This document shows, piece after piece, positions 27,676 through 37,786 of a stretch of 64,000 nt of DNA (positions are counted from its first letter, which is position 1; each line of letters starts with the position of its first letter). The notes under the pieces were generated by a model. That model worked only from the letters and a program-made list of their open reading frames with translations. It was not told the DNA's origin and did not search any database. This DNA comes from Acetoanaerobium noterae (GTDB lineage Bacteria; Bacillota; Clostridia; Peptostreptococcales; Filifactoraceae). A program made the translations under genes and the position numbers. The stretch is taken from NCBI RefSeq assembly GCF_900168025.1, contig NZ_FUYN01000007.1, positions 1 through 64,000 of the forward strand. The letters run 5' to 3'.

Positions 27676-28212
27676 ATGAGAGTTATCCTAAGCGGCAAGC
27701 AAATCGATGTTACAGAGGCAATGAGAAATTCAATTGATACAAAACTCTCAAGACTGGATAAGTATTTTAACGAAGAGGTGACAGCAAAAGTAACTGCTAG
27801 TGTATTTAGAAACCTTCACAAAATTGAGGTAACGCTACCTGTAGGAAAAACTGTTATGAGAGCAGAGGCTGTTGATACAGATTTATATAACGCGACTGAT
27901 ATCGTAGTTGATAAATTAGGCAGACAGATTCGTAAGCATAAGACAAAATTAATGGATAGAGGCAACGATACCATTAGATTTGAAAATATCGAAGCTTATA
28001 TTCCTAGAGAAGAGGAGAAGGAAGAAGAACTTCACGGCAAGATTGTAAAGAGAAAGAGATTTGGTTTTAGACCTATGTCAGAGGAGGAAGCTATACTTCA
28101 AATGGAGCTACTTGGACATAATTTCTTTGTATTTACAAGTGCTGAAACAGATGCCATTACTGTTATTTATAAGAGAAAAGACGGTAACTACGGTATCTTG
28201 GAACCAGAGTAA
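27676..28212 (+). CDS. hpf: Ribosome hibernation promoting factor, long form
   Basis: A 178-residue long HPF/RaiA protein. The N-terminal 95 residues are the ribosome-binding domain (MRVILSGKQIDVTEAMRNSI, FRNLHKIEVTLPVGKTVMRAEA); the C-terminal domain (VKRKRFGFRPMSEEEAILQMELLGHNFFVF) dimerises and makes 100S ribosomes in resting cells. ATG 27676 is chosen because AAGGGAGAGG lies upstream; ATG 27652 precedes that site. Single gene with its own terminator, as is usual for a stationary-phase gene. Confidence 0.94.
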   Translation: MRVILSGKQIDVTEAMRNSIDTKLSRLDKYFNEEVTAKVTASVFRNLHKIEVTLPVGKTVMRAEAVDTDLYNATDIVVDKLGRQIRKHKTKLMDRGNDTIRFENIEAYIPREEEKEEELHGKIVKRKRFGFRPMSEEEAILQMELLGHNFFVFTSAETDAITVIYKRKDGNYGILEPE

Positions 28213-28248
28213 AATATTAACCAAAAGGTTTATATAAAGGGTGAGCTT

Positions 28249-28280
28249 ACTAAAAGAGGAACGAGAGTTCCTCTTTTTTA
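28249..28280 (+). terminator. Terminator of hpf
   Basis: AAAAGAGGAAC (28252-28262) pairs with GTTCCTCTTTT (28267-28277), four-base GAGA loop, then T. Thirty-six bases after the hpf stop. Confidence 0.92.
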
Positions 28281-28341
28281 GTGAAAAAATTTAGAAAATA
28301 TTACAAAATGGTAAAGATTGTGGAGACTTTGTATGATAGAT

Positions 28342-28369
28342 TTCACAAAATTATTTTATGTGATATACT
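28342..28369 (+). promoter_or_regulatory. Candidate sigma-A promoter of secA
   Basis: TTCACA at 28342-28347 and TATACT at 28364-28369 with a 16-base spacer, plus TG one base before the -10 (extended -10). It lies between the hpf terminator and secA. Confidence 0.5.
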
Positions 28370-28454
28370 AAAATGTAGCGAATTAGACAGTAATTTCAGA
28401 TTGAGATAGTATGAATATGTAATGTAAAAAAGATTAAGAAAAGAGGTATTTTAC

Positions 28455-31148
28455 TTGGGATTTTTCGATAATTATCTAACCAAAAAAGAAATTAAGGCCT
28501 TACAAAAATCAGTAGATATCATAAACTCATTAGAGGATAGCATTGTTAAGCTTACGGATGCAGAGCTTACAGGCAAAACTCAAGAATTTATGAAAAGATA
28601 TGAAAATGGGGAGACACTAGATCAGCTTCTTCCAGAGGCTTTTGCAGTTGCTAGAGAAGCATCAAAGCGTGTACTAGGTATGAGACACTATGATGTACAG
28701 CTTATGGGTGGTATGGTTCTTCATCAAGGACGTATAGCTGAGATGAGAACTGGAGAAGGTAAAACCCTAGTTGCGACTCTTCCAGTATATCTTAATGCTC
28801 TTTCAAAAGAGGGAGTACATGTAGTAACAGTAAACGACTACCTTGCAAAAAGAGATATGGAGTGGATGAGCAAGCTTTATAACTTTCTAGGGCTTACTAC
28901 TGGGGTTATACTTCATGGAATCACTCCAGACCAAAGAAGAAATGCATACAATGCAGATATAACTTACGGAACAAACAACGAGTTTGGATTTGACTATCTA
29001 AGAGATAACATGGTAATTTACAAATCTCAAATGGTTCAAAGACCTCTTAATTATGCTATCGTAGATGAGGTCGACTCTATACTAGTGGATGAGGCAAGAA
29101 CTCCTCTTATCATTTCTGGTCAGGGAGATAAATCTACTGCACTTTACACTATGGCAGATAGCTTTATTCGTATGCTAAGAAATGAAACAGATTATGTTAT
29201 AGATGAAAAAGGAAATTCAGTTGCACTTAATGAATCAGGCGTAGAAAAAGCAGAGAAATTCTTTGCAGTTGAAAATATAACAGATATAGCAAATATGGAA
29301 ACCTATCACCATATCAATCAGGCGCTAAGAGCTCACACTATGATGAAAAGAGACGTGGATTACGTAGTAAAAGACGGAGAGATTATCATAGTAGATGAAT
29401 TTACTGGACGTCTTATGTTTGGACGTAGATATTCAGAAGGACTTCATCAAGCTATTGAGGCTAAAGAAGGGCTGAAGGTTCAAAGAGAATCAAAAACTCT
29501 TGCAACTATAACTTTCCAGAACTATTTTAGAATGTACAAAAAACTTTCTGGTATGACTGGTACGGCAAAAACTGAGGAAGAGGAATTTAAGTCTATTTAC
29601 AGAATGGACGTTGTTCAAATTCCTACCAATAAGCCAGTTGTCCGTGAAGATATGGACGATGTAGTATACAAAACTGAGGCTGCAAAATATAAGTTTGCAG
29701 TTGATGAAATAGAAGAAAGACATAAAAATGGACAACCTATTCTAGTGGGTACTATTTCAATAGAAGATTCAGAGATGCTATCTGATATGCTTAAAAAACG
29801 TGGTATTCGTCACGAGGTTCTTAATGCAAAGAACCACGAAAAAGAGGCAGAAATAGTAGCTCAAGCAGGGCGCTTTGGACAGGTTACTATAGCTACAAAC
29901 ATGGCGGGGAGAGGGACTGACATCATCCTAGGTGGTAACCCTGAGTTTATGACAGTAAAAGAAATGAAAAGACTCGGTTATGCAGATGAAATCATCACTC
30001 AAGCTAGTGGGTTTGGCTATACTGAGGATGAAGAAATAAGAGAAGCGAGAGAAAAATATCACTCAATTCTAGAAGAAAAGAAAGAAGAATTAAAGGAAGA
30101 GCAAGATAAAGTAAGAGAAGCTGGAGGACTTTGCATCATAGGTACGGAGCGTCATGAGTCAAGACGTATAGACAACCAGCTTAGAGGTCGTGCAGGAAGA
30201 CAAGGAGACCCTGGTACATCTAGATTCTTTATATCTCTAGAAGATGAGCTGATGAGACTATTTGGCAGTGACAGACTTATGGCTATGGTAGAAAAAATAG
30301 GTATGGACGACGATATGCCTATCGAGCACAAGATGCTGTCTAAATCTATAGAGGGAGCTCAGAAAAAAGTAGAGGGCAAGAACTTCTCTATACGTAAGCA
30401 CGTACTTCAGTATGACGATGTTATGAATAAACAAAGAGAAATCATCTACAAGGAAAGAAGAAATGTACTTGAAGGTGAAGATGTTCATTCAGAAATCCTA
30501 GATATGATAGATAAAACTATAGACAAAGTGCTAAGCTATTACATTCCTGAAGGTTCATATCCAGAATCATGGGATTTAAAAGCACTAGAAGAAAGATTTG
30601 TAAACATCTTCCATCCAGACAAAAAAGTCGAAGTAGGCAATGTTGAAGATTTAACTAAAGAGAGCTTAAAGGAAATAATCAAAAATGAAGCGCTTAGACT
30701 ATATGATGAAAAAGAAAAATTAGTAGGCGAAGAGCGTATGCGTGAGCTTGAGCGTATTATTCTGCTTCAGGTAGTAGATTCTAAGTGGATGGATCATATA
30801 GATGCTATGGATCAGCTAAGACAAGGTATAGGGCTAAGAGCGATAGGACAGGAAGACCCTGTAAGAGCTTACCAAATTGAAGGCTTTGATATGTTTGATG
30901 AAATGATTCAGTCTATTCAGGAAGAGACACTAAACTATATCTACGGCTTCCAAGTGAGAATTGAGGCTCAACCTATAGAGCGTAAGCAAATGGTAGATAT
31001 GGATAAGCTTGAGCAAAAAGGTGGCTCTGAGACTGAAGAAGAAGGACCAAAGCAAATTAAAACAGACAAGGTAGTGGGCAGAAATGATTTATGTCCATGT
31101 GGAAGTGGCAAAAAATACAAAAAATGCTGCGGAAAGGATAGGGTTTAA
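28455..31148 (+). CDS. secA: Preprotein translocase ATPase SecA
   Basis: An 897-residue motor that pushes unfolded proteins through SecYEG. Visible: Walker A TGEGKT at 99-104, [19 protein letters not shown] (Walker B, about 206-224), [10 protein letters not shown] and [13 protein letters not shown] of the second ATPase domain, and a C-terminal zinc motif [13 protein letters not shown]. Length is at the long end because of an insertion rich in E and K ([20 protein letters not shown], about 535-555). Start is TTG 28455 with AAGAGGT 8 bases before it. Its stop abuts the TTG start of prfB. Confidence 0.97.
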   Translation: MGFFDNYLTKKEIKALQKSVDIINSLEDSIVKLTDAELTGKTQEFMKRYENGETLDQLLPEAFAVAREASKRVLGMRHYDVQLMGGMVLHQGRIAEMRTGEGKTLVATLPVYLNALSKEGVHVVTVNDYLAKRDMEWMSKLYNFLGLTTGVILHGITPDQRRNAYNADITYGTNNEFGFDYLRDNMVIYKSQMVQRPLNYAIVDEVDSILVDEARTPLIISGQGDKSTALYTMADSFIRMLRNETDYVIDEKGNSVALNESGVEKAEKFFAVENITDIANMETYHHINQALRAHTMMKRDVDYVVKDGEIIIVDEFTGRLMFGRRYSEGLHQAIEAKEGLKVQRESKTLATITFQNYFRMYKKLSGMTGTAKTEEEEFKSIYRMDVVQIPTNKPVVREDMDDVVYKTEAAKYKFAVDEIEERHKNGQPILVGTISIEDSEMLSDMLKKRGIRHEVLNAKNHEKEAEIVAQAGRFGQVTIATNMAGRGTDIILGGNPEFMTVKEMKRLGYADEIITQASGFGYTEDEEIREAREKYHSILEEKKEELKEEQDKVREAGGLCIIGTERHESRRIDNQLRGRAGRQGDPGTSRFFISLEDELMRLFGSDRLMAMVEKIGMDDDMPIEHKMLSKSIEGAQKKVEGKNFSIRKHVLQYDDVMNKQREIIYKERRNVLEGEDVHSEILDMIDKTIDKVLSYYIPEGSYPESWDLKALEERFVNIFHPDKKVEVGNVEDLTKESLKEIIKNEALRLYDEKEKLVGEERMRELERIILLQVVDSKWMDHIDAMDQLRQGIGLRAIGQEDPVRAYQIEGFDMFDEMIQSIQEETLNYIYGFQVRIEAQPIERKQMVDMDKLEQKGGSETEEEGPKQIKTDKVVGRNDLCPCGSGKKYKKCCGKDRV

Positions 31149-32256
31149 TTGCTAAATATCCAGGAACATAGAGAACGTCTGGACTATATGTCCAAATCTA
31201 TTGAAGAATTGAGGGTTTCTCTTTGACATACCAGGATTAGCCCTTCACAAGCAGGAAATAGATAAAGAAATGAGCGAGCCGGAGTTTTGGAACGAGGTAG
31301 AAAAAGCTCAGCAGACCATGCAAAAAAATAAAGTAATAGAAGATAAACTAGAGCAGTTTGCTTCTTTGGAGTCAGAGCTAGAGGACGCTTTTGTCCTCTT
31401 TGAGCTGGCTGATGAGGATGCAAGTTTAGAAAAGGAGCTTCATAATGCTCTTAACTCTTTAGAAGAAAAAATAGATGAGCTTAAGATAGCAACCCTGCTC
31501 AGTGGGCCATATGATATGAACAATGCAATAGTATCCATACATGCAGGTTCTGGAGGACTTGATGCTCAGGACTGGACTAAAATGCTACTTAGAATGTACG
31601 ACAGATTTGCTCAGAGCATGGGATTTAGAGTAATTGAGCTAGATATGATAGCAGATCCAGAGGCAGGAATAAAAAGCGTTACTCTAAAAATCGAAGGTGC
31701 TAATGCCTATGGTTATCTGAAGAGTGAAAAGGGAGTTCATAGGATTGTGAGAATTTCTCCTTTTGACACCTCTGGCAAGCGTCACACTTCTTTTGCATCT
31801 GTGGACGTAATTCCAGAGCTAGATGACAGCATAGAAATCGATATAAATCCAACTGATTTGAAAATAGATACTTACAGAGCATCTGGAGCTGGTGGTCAGC
31901 ATGTCAACAAAACAGAATCTGCTATACGTATCACCCACCTTCCAACAGGAATAGTTGTACAATGCCAGAACCAGCGTTCTCAGCATTCAAACAAAGAAAC
32001 GGCAATGAAGATGCTCATGGCAAAGCTCATAGAGTTAAAAGAGCTAGAGCATAAGGATAAAATAGAGGATCTTCAAGGTGAATATTCACAGATAAGCTGG
32101 GGTTCTCAGATTAGATCCTATGTATTTCAGCCCTATACTATGGTAAAGGATCATAGAACCAATACTGAGATAGGAAACGTACAATCAGTAATGGATGGAA
32201 ATATAATGCCTTTTATCAATGCTTATCTTAAAGAAAACCAAGTTAAGCCTAGCTAA
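31149..32256 (+). CDS. prfB: Peptide chain release factor 2, programmed +1 frameshift
   Basis: RF2 recognises UGA and UAA stops. The first 25 codons (31149-31223, TTG start directly after the secA stop) end at CTT followed by an in-frame TGA at 31224-31226. Sliding +1 on CTTTGAC continues as DIPGLALHKQEIDKE and joins the long frame that ends at 32256, giving 368 residues. AGGG five bases before CTT is the internal Shine-Dalgarno stimulator. The body has the SPF anticodon tripeptide (RISPFDTSG) and GGQ in SGAGGQHVNKT. RF2 level thus regulates its own synthesis. A start at ATG 31270 would lose the N-terminal domain. Confidence 0.95.
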
Positions 32257-32292
32257 AGACAGATGAATTGTAACATATGAGGAGGAAAATGC

Positions 32293-33156
32293 ATGGGTAC
32301 TAGAGTTATCGCTGACAGTACCAGCTATATGGGAAAGCAGCTCCTTGAAAAATACAACATTAATCAGGTGTCTCTAAGTGTTGATTTTGGAGATGAAAGC
32401 TATAGAGAAACAGAAATTTCAAATGAAGATTTTTACAATCTAATGGATAAAAAAGGGATACCTAAATCCTCTCAGCCACCTATAGGAGAGCTAGTAAAAG
32501 CTTTCTATGATGTGGTTTCTAGTGGAGATAGCGCAGTTGGGGTTTTTCTTTCATCCGATATGAGTGGAACCTACCAAAGTGCACTTATGGCAAAAAACAT
32601 GGTATTAGAGAAGCTTCCTGATGCAGAAATAGAAGTAGTTGATTCTAAATCAAACTGTATGCAGTTGGGATTCGCAGTGCTTGCTGCGGCAAAGGCAGCT
32701 ATAGAGGGGCTTTCTTTAGATAAAATAGTAGAAAAAGCTAAAGACAATATAGATAGAAGCAGATTTTTGTTCATCCCTGATAATCTAGTATATTTAGAAA
32801 AAGGTGGAAGGATAGGAAGAGCTGGAGCTATGCTTGGCAACCTTCTTAAAATCATTCCAATCTTAACCGTAGAAGATGGAATAACTAGCATATACAAAAA
32901 GGTGAGAACAAAGCAAAAAGCTGTAACTCAGATGATTGAAAAAATCCTTGAGGATGCCAAAAATTTTGGAGGGCTTGAGGAACTAGTCGTACACCATATA
33001 AACTGTATAGATGAAGCAAAGCTAGTAGCAGAAAAGTTAAAGGAAATTCTTCCTATTAAAACCATAGCTATTCACGATATTGGCCCAGTTATAGGGCTTC
33101 ATGTGGGTCCAGGAGCTATAGGAATAGCCTATTATACAAAAGAAAAAATGAGATAA
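32293..33156 (+). CDS. DegV family fatty-acid-binding protein
   Basis: A 287-residue DegV protein. It shows the usual start VIADSTSYM, VFLSSDMSGTYQSA with the ligand-contacting serine, and FLFIPDNLVYLEKGGRIGRAGAMLGNLLKIIPIL. In other Firmicutes these proteins present fatty acids to the FakA kinase; no fakA is in this window. GAGGAGGAAAA precedes the ATG. Thirty-six bases after prfB. Confidence 0.92.
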   Translation: MGTRVIADSTSYMGKQLLEKYNINQVSLSVDFGDESYRETEISNEDFYNLMDKKGIPKSSQPPIGELVKAFYDVVSSGDSAVGVFLSSDMSGTYQSALMAKNMVLEKLPDAEIEVVDSKSNCMQLGFAVLAAAKAAIEGLSLDKIVEKAKDNIDRSRFLFIPDNLVYLEKGGRIGRAGAMLGNLLKIIPILTVEDGITSIYKKVRTKQKAVTQMIEKILEDAKNFGGLEELVVHHINCIDEAKLVAEKLKEILPIKTIAIHDIGPVIGLHVGPGAIGIAYYTKEKMR

Positions 33157-33161
33157 AATAA

Positions 33162-33208
33162 AAAGCCATTTATAGGTAGGAGAGTCCTCTTATAGATGGC
33201 TTAATTTA
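33162..33208 (+). terminator. Terminator after the DegV gene
   Basis: AAGCCATTTATAGG (33163-33176) pairs imperfectly with CTTATAGATGGCTT (33189-33202), then TAATTT. The T tract is short, so strength is moderate. Confidence 0.65.
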
Positions 33209-33313
33209 TATAATTCTATAAATAGATATAAAGTTAATAATATGGTTTAAAATAATTTATTTATGCATTTTGATATTCTAAATTTATAAAAATAAGTTTA
33301 TTTTTTAGAATGG

Positions 33314-33781
33314 TTACATCATAATATCTAATAGCATTCCTCTTATATCGTCGATTTTTTTAAGGACTCCCATATGGTCTATCTGACCATTAATAAATTC
33401 TCTAGTTAGAGTGTCGAGCTCTCTATCTACAGTTTTTACTATAGAGTAATTTCTATGACGACCTCTTCTATCTAAAAAATTCTGATTTTGGAATTGATGA
33501 GAGTTTTGGGTCGCAACATTTAGAAACTCTTTTACGAGCTTTTTATATTCCAAAATATCCTTTAAATACATCTTTTCGCCGATTTTATCAGCTTGCTCAG
33601 TAATTTTTCCAAATATATTTTCAAGCTCTTCTTTTACGTTTTCAGATTTTATCTTCTCGAATTTTTCCAAAAACTCTGACCTAGAAGCCTCTTTGATGGC
33701 TGACTTACCTTCTAGTTTTATATTAGTAGCTAGGGGAAGCTGTTGTATACCCTTAATTCCTACTCCGTTAGCTCCTTGCAT
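33314..33781 (-). CDS. yaaR: YaaR family protein (DUF327)
   Basis: A 155-residue helical cytoplasmic protein of the YaaR family, whose role is not established. It has the family pattern SRSEFLEKFEKIKSENVKEELENIFGKITEQADKIGE, LKDILEYKKLVKEFLN and the C-terminal NYSIVKTVDRELDTLTREFI. GGAGG precedes its ATG on the minus strand. A perfect-hexamer sigma-28 type promoter sits about 50 bases upstream, and it is divergent from the FliK-like gene, which ties it to motility here. Confidence 0.88.
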   Translation of the reverse strand: MQGANGVGIKGIQQLPLATNIKLEGKSAIKEASRSEFLEKFEKIKSENVKEELENIFGKITEQADKIGEKMYLKDILEYKKLVKEFLNVATQNSHQFQNQNFLDRRGRHRNYSIVKTVDRELDTLTREFINGQIDHMGVLKKIDDIRGMLLDIMM

Positions 33782-33829
33782 GGTATCCTCCTAGTTTTAA
33801 AAATACTTTACATACATATTCGTAAATAT

Positions 33830-33857
33830 TTATCGGCACTTTAAAGAATATTCTTTA
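33830..33857 (-). promoter_or_regulatory. Candidate sigma-28 promoter of yaaR
   Basis: On the minus strand, TAAA (33854-33857) then 16 bases then GCCGATAA (33830-33837). Both elements match the flagellar sigma consensus exactly; the spacer is one base longer than the commonest 15. Confidence 0.65.
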
Positions 33858-33909
33858 ATCAATTTATAATCAATAGTCCAATATGCCTAGCATAGGACAA
33901 AGGTTGATA

Positions 33910-33937
33910 TCAAGAGATTTAAAAGAGTTTCCGATAA
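33910..33937 (+). promoter_or_regulatory. Candidate sigma-28 promoter of the FliK-like gene
   Basis: TCCGATAA at 33930-33937 is one base from the -10 consensus; TCAA at 33910-33913 stands 16 bases upstream. It lies 42 bases before the GTG start and back to back with the yaaR promoter. Confidence 0.45.
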
Positions 33938-33979
33938 AGATAGTGTGGATTTATTCAAAACAAAAGAAGGTGATAGTTA

Positions 33980-36523
33980 GTGATTCAGGGATACTCGTCA
34001 ACGGGCAATATCTCATCAAAAAATATAAGTGAAGCATATATGAGCTTGCCATCTAACAGGGTCATTGAGGGCCAAGTAATTTCCAAGGATGGAAAGAATT
34101 TAAGAATAGAAGATAAAAGTGGAACAGTAATGGATTTAGTTCTTAAGAAAGAAGTAGAAATTTCTAAAGGACAGGTACTGGAAATTAAAAGAAGAGATAT
34201 AGAATCTCTAAAAGTAGTAAGTCAGGATAAAATTACAGAAGAAAAAGAAGAAGAAGTGACTGACGAAGCTAAGCTAAAGGATTTGGGACTAAAAACAACT
34301 GACGAAAATAAAGATGCTATAAAAAACTTAAAAAGATTTGAAATTCCTATAACCAAAGAAAATATTGAAAGATATGTGGCCGTGAAAAAAACTATGGAAA
34401 ATCTTAGAGCAAATCTTACTCTAGATGCTATAGCAAAGCTACAAGGCGCAGGCTACGACCTAGATAATATGTCTGTATGGGAAATAGAATCAGCTATGAA
34501 TGATATATCTAAAAATGATACTACATCATTAGAAACTGAGGTTTTCAAGGCATATATGTCGAAAGATATGTCTTATGATGAAGCTAGAAAACTAGCTAAA
34601 GAGATTTATGGTGTAGATATGGGCAAGGATGTTCTAGATTCAATTAGAGCATTGTCAAAAATGGGCATTGAGATAAATAAATCGAATATTGATAATATAC
34701 ACGATGTATTTTCAAAGCTCCACAATATTAAAGATATTGATAATAAGACTTTGATTGATGCGATCAAATTAAATGAAGATGTGAGTATAGATGTGCTTTA
34801 CAAGCTTAAAAACTATATTCAAAACTCATCAATTGCATCAGCCACGTCAAATAGCGTGGCTTACGGGGCATCTTCAGTGAGACCTCTAAGCGAAAATGAT
34901 TTAAGTAATATGGAAAATGAAATAAAGAGATTTATAAAGGATATAGGCCTTAGTGAAGCCGATATTGATATTTCTAAGGATTTGCTCAGAAAAAATCAAG
35001 GTATAACTAAAGAAGCAGTAGAGAGTATAAAAGAATTACGTGAGATTCTATCAGAACTTCAAAAACTCATGGATAAAGATACGGCTGCTTACCTTATAAA
35101 GCAGGGATTAGATTTAGGCTCCAAGGATTTAAAAAGCTTGCTTGAGATGGTGAAAGAATTTCAGCAAGAGCTGGAGCTGATAAGCTTAAACCAGTTTACT
35201 CAAGAAGAAATATTAAAAGCCAATAAGCTGATTCAAGCTGTAAATAGTATTTCAAAGGATAAAATAGTAGACGAAAACGTAAAGCTAGTGAATTTAATTT
35301 CTGATAAGAAAAACAGCGATGGATATGAATTTTTATTTAGCCAAGCTAGAGAGCTAAAAGTGTTGTCTCATGCGGATACAGTAGTGCTAAGAGCAGCGGC
35401 TATAATTCAAAGTGTAGAATCTTTAGATACTGCGCAGATTAGTTCATATACTTCGAATATAAGTCTACTTGATATAGGAAGAGGAGCGAATATAGTACCA
35501 AGAGCCTTTAACTATCAAGTAAGCTTGACTTCTATGGAGTTTGAAGTAAGTACAGATACAGCAAATATTAATTCATTATCTTCAGGAGATAGCAATAAAA
35601 CTGAAGCATATAAGCATTACCAGTATCTAAGAGTCAATATAAGAGCAGTTCATATTTATTCTATGGTAGCTGAAGGGATTGACCCTCTAAGAAGCGATAT
35701 AAGAAATATGAGTGCTTATGTCGAGCAATACGAGTATAGAAGTAGTCAATATAGCCTTTCTACTATGAGCAGTTTTGATAGTTCTAAGCTAAGTGCAGAT
35801 ATAGTAAAAAACCCTAGCATAAATAGTATGCGCTCAGTAATGAGCATGGCAGATAATTTAAAACCAAAATCAATGGTTACCCAGCTAGTAGATAAAATTA
35901 TGGAAGTAGCTGAAAGAAAAGATTTAGGGGATTTGACCAAGGTTATGAAGACAGTAGTTAAAACTCTTGAAAACAATAACAATCTTACTAAGGAAACTAC
36001 TAAAGAGAATATGACTATGTTTTATCAGCATATGAAAGAGGCTGAAGAGATAGTTAAAACTCTAAAAAAAGAAGATAAAGAGGTTTTTGAAAAATATTTA
36101 AGACAGATGAGTGAATATCTAAAAGAAAGCAGCAAGGCTTCAAAAGGAGAATCCATGCTACAGATTCCATTTTATATGAATCAAGAAGGTTCTCAGGCCA
36201 ATGTTTTTGTAAAAACACCTAAGCAAAAAGATAAAATTGACCCAGAGGATATGAGCATACTCATGGATTTAAGCACTAAAGGACTTGGGGATCTCGGATT
36301 TTATTTGAAAGTGGAGAATAAAAGTGTATCTGTAAAGATTTCAGCAGGAGAAAATGTACTTTCATCAATAAAAAATGAAATGACTTCGCTGGAAAATCTA
36401 CTGCAAAATATAGGTTATGAGCTCAAAAAAGTTGAACTTTCAGGTGATGAGGATACAGCAAAAATATCATTTGTAGAAGAAACTGCTAGGCAGCTTCCTT
36501 CAGGACTGGATTTGAAGGTGTAG
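33980..36523 (+). CDS. Large FliK-like flagellar protein (YlqG-type, possible DUF6240)
   Basis: An 847-residue protein rich in charged helices, with no signal peptide. The last 100 residues (GLGDLGFYLKVENKSVSVKISAGENVLSSIKNEMTSLENLLQNIGYEL) resemble the compact C-terminal domain of the hook-length regulator FliK. The N-terminus (NRVIEGQVISKDGKNLRIEDKSG) looks like a small beta domain. The next gene is an FlhB-type switch domain, the same pairing as ylqG-ylqH of Bacillus. GTG 33980 is chosen for the AAGGTGATAG upstream. Middle part unrecognised. The role in secretion switching is inferred. Confidence 0.65.
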   Translation: MIQGYSSTGNISSKNISEAYMSLPSNRVIEGQVISKDGKNLRIEDKSGTVMDLVLKKEVEISKGQVLEIKRRDIESLKVVSQDKITEEKEEEVTDEAKLKDLGLKTTDENKDAIKNLKRFEIPITKENIERYVAVKKTMENLRANLTLDAIAKLQGAGYDLDNMSVWEIESAMNDISKNDTTSLETEVFKAYMSKDMSYDEARKLAKEIYGVDMGKDVLDSIRALSKMGIEINKSNIDNIHDVFSKLHNIKDIDNKTLIDAIKLNEDVSIDVLYKLKNYIQNSSIASATSNSVAYGASSVRPLSENDLSNMENEIKRFIKDIGLSEADIDISKDLLRKNQGITKEAVESIKELREILSELQKLMDKDTAAYLIKQGLDLGSKDLKSLLEMVKEFQQELELISLNQFTQEEILKANKLIQAVNSISKDKIVDENVKLVNLISDKKNSDGYEFLFSQARELKVLSHADTVVLRAAAIIQSVESLDTAQISSYTSNISLLDIGRGANIVPRAFNYQVSLTSMEFEVSTDTANINSLSSGDSNKTEAYKHYQYLRVNIRAVHIYSMVAEGIDPLRSDIRNMSAYVEQYEYRSSQYSLSTMSSFDSSKLSADIVKNPSINSMRSVMSMADNLKPKSMVTQLVDKIMEVAERKDLGDLTKVMKTVVKTLENNNNLTKETTKENMTMFYQHMKEAEEIVKTLKKEDKEVFEKYLRQMSEYLKESSKASKGESMLQIPFYMNQEGSQANVFVKTPKQKDKIDPEDMSILMDLSTKGLGDLGFYLKVENKSVSVKISAGENVLSSIKNEMTSLENLLQNIGYELKKVELSGDEDTAKISFVEETARQLPSGLDLKV

Positions 36524-36525
36524 CT

Positions 36526-36813
36526 ATGAAAGCAAATAAAGAGAAACTAAAAAAAGCTGTAAGCGTAACCTATGAGGATGAGCTAAGAGCACCTATAGTA
36601 TCAGCAAAAGGTCAAGGTTATGTAGCAGAGAAAATAATAGAAAAAGCTCAGGAAAGCGGAGTGGCAACGTATTTTGATGAAGAGCTCCTTGAATCCTTGA
36701 TGGCAGTAGCTATAGGGGATGAAATACCTGTAGAGCTTTATGAAATAGTTGCAAAGGTTCTCGCTTTCATAGAAAAAATAGACAATTTAAACCATATGAA
36801 CGTTAAGAAATAG
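36526..36813 (+). CDS. ylqH: Orphan FlhB C-terminal domain protein (YlqH/FlhX type)
   Basis: A 95-residue soluble protein equal to the cytoplasmic domain of FlhB, the substrate-specificity switch of the flagellar export gate. Recognisable are APIVSAKGQGYVAEKIIEKAQESGV and LLESLMAVAIGDEIPVELYEIVAKVLAFI. The membrane part and the autocleavage NPTH are absent, as in other stand-alone copies. Two bases after the FliK-like gene. It may work with that gene or modulate full-length FlhB, which is not in this window. Confidence 0.9.
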   Translation: MKANKEKLKKAVSVTYEDELRAPIVSAKGQGYVAEKIIEKAQESGVATYFDEELLESLMAVAIGDEIPVELYEIVAKVLAFIEKIDNLNHMNVKK

Positions 36814-36830
36814 ACTATAAATGTCGATAG
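36803..36830 (+). promoter_or_regulatory. Candidate sigma-28 promoter of the second flagellin
   Basis: GTCGATAG at 36823-36830 with TTAAG at 36803-36807, giving TAAG plus 15 or TTAA plus 16 bases. One or two mismatches to consensus in each element. It overlaps the ylqH stop and lies 37 bases before the flagellin ATG. Confidence 0.45.
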
Positions 36831-36866
36831 ATAAACCAGTGATTAAAACTTAGGAGGAATATTAAA

Positions 36867-37733
36867 ATGAGAATAAATACAAATATAGCAGCACTTAACT
36901 CACATAGAATGTTAGAGAGAAGCAGTATGGCGTCTGCTAGAAACCTTGAAAAGCTTTCTTCAGGAACGAAAATTAACAGGGCTTCTGATGATGCGGCTGG
37001 ACTTGCTATATCTGAAAAAATGAATGCTCAGATTAGAGGCCTTAAAATGGCATCTAGAAACTCTTTAGATGGAATTTCTTTAATTCAAACAGCTGAAGGT
37101 GCTCTTAATGAGGTACATGCTATGCTTCAAAGAATGAGAGAATTAGCAGTACAGGCTGCAAATGATACTAATCAGAATGTAGATAGAGATGCTATTGCAG
37201 ATGAAATAGATCAGCTTATTCAGGAGATTGATAGAATTGGAAATAATACTGAATTTAACGGTATTAATTTATTTAATGGAAATCTAAGCATTACATCAAC
37301 GGCTGTACCATTTACAGGAATGCAAGTATTAATTCAAAATGGTGCGAATGCAGACCAGATGGTAGCTATAGATTTGTACAAAATGAATGCTGAAGAGCTA
37401 AATTTAAGAACTTCTGCAGCTACAGTGCTTGTACAAGTTGATTCAAATTCTGCAGCTAATAATGCGATTACTACGCTAGAGGCTGCAATTTCTAAAATAT
37501 CTGAACAGCGCTCTAAGCTTGGAGCATACCAAAACAGATTAGAAAAAACAATTGCGAATCTTGATAACACTGCTGAGAACTTGACTGGAGCTCGTTCTAG
37601 AATTCTCGATACTGATATGGCACTTGAAATGTCCGAGTTTACTAAGTTCAATATACTTCAGCAAGCTGGAACTGCTATGCTTTCTCAAGCAAATCAGCAG
37701 CCACAGATGATGTTAAAGCTTCTTAATGCTTAA
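36867..37733 (+). CDS. fliC: Flagellin, second complete copy
   Basis: A 288-residue full-length flagellin. The N-terminal D0/D1 helices (MRINTNIAALNSHRMLERSS, LSSGTKINRASDDAAGLAISEKM, SLIQTAEGALNEVHAMLQRMRELAVQ) and C-terminal helices (SEQRSKLGAYQNRLEKTIANL, RSRILDTDMALEMSEFTK) frame a short variable part, about 60 residues, with no large outer domain. AGGAGG precedes the ATG. Compared with the C-terminus of the first flagellin it shares the core but differs at many places. The following gene is a FliS-like chaperone. Confidence 0.96.
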   Translation: MRINTNIAALNSHRMLERSSMASARNLEKLSSGTKINRASDDAAGLAISEKMNAQIRGLKMASRNSLDGISLIQTAEGALNEVHAMLQRMRELAVQAANDTNQNVDRDAIADEIDQLIQEIDRIGNNTEFNGINLFNGNLSITSTAVPFTGMQVLIQNGANADQMVAIDLYKMNAEELNLRTSAATVLVQVDSNSAANNAITTLEAAISKISEQRSKLGAYQNRLEKTIANLDNTAENLTGARSRILDTDMALEMSEFTKFNILQQAGTAMLSQANQQPQMMLKLLNA

Positions 37734-37786
37734 TAAATTAGTTTAGATATATTTAAAATGTGATAGTAAACTGGAGGTAAGTTTTA

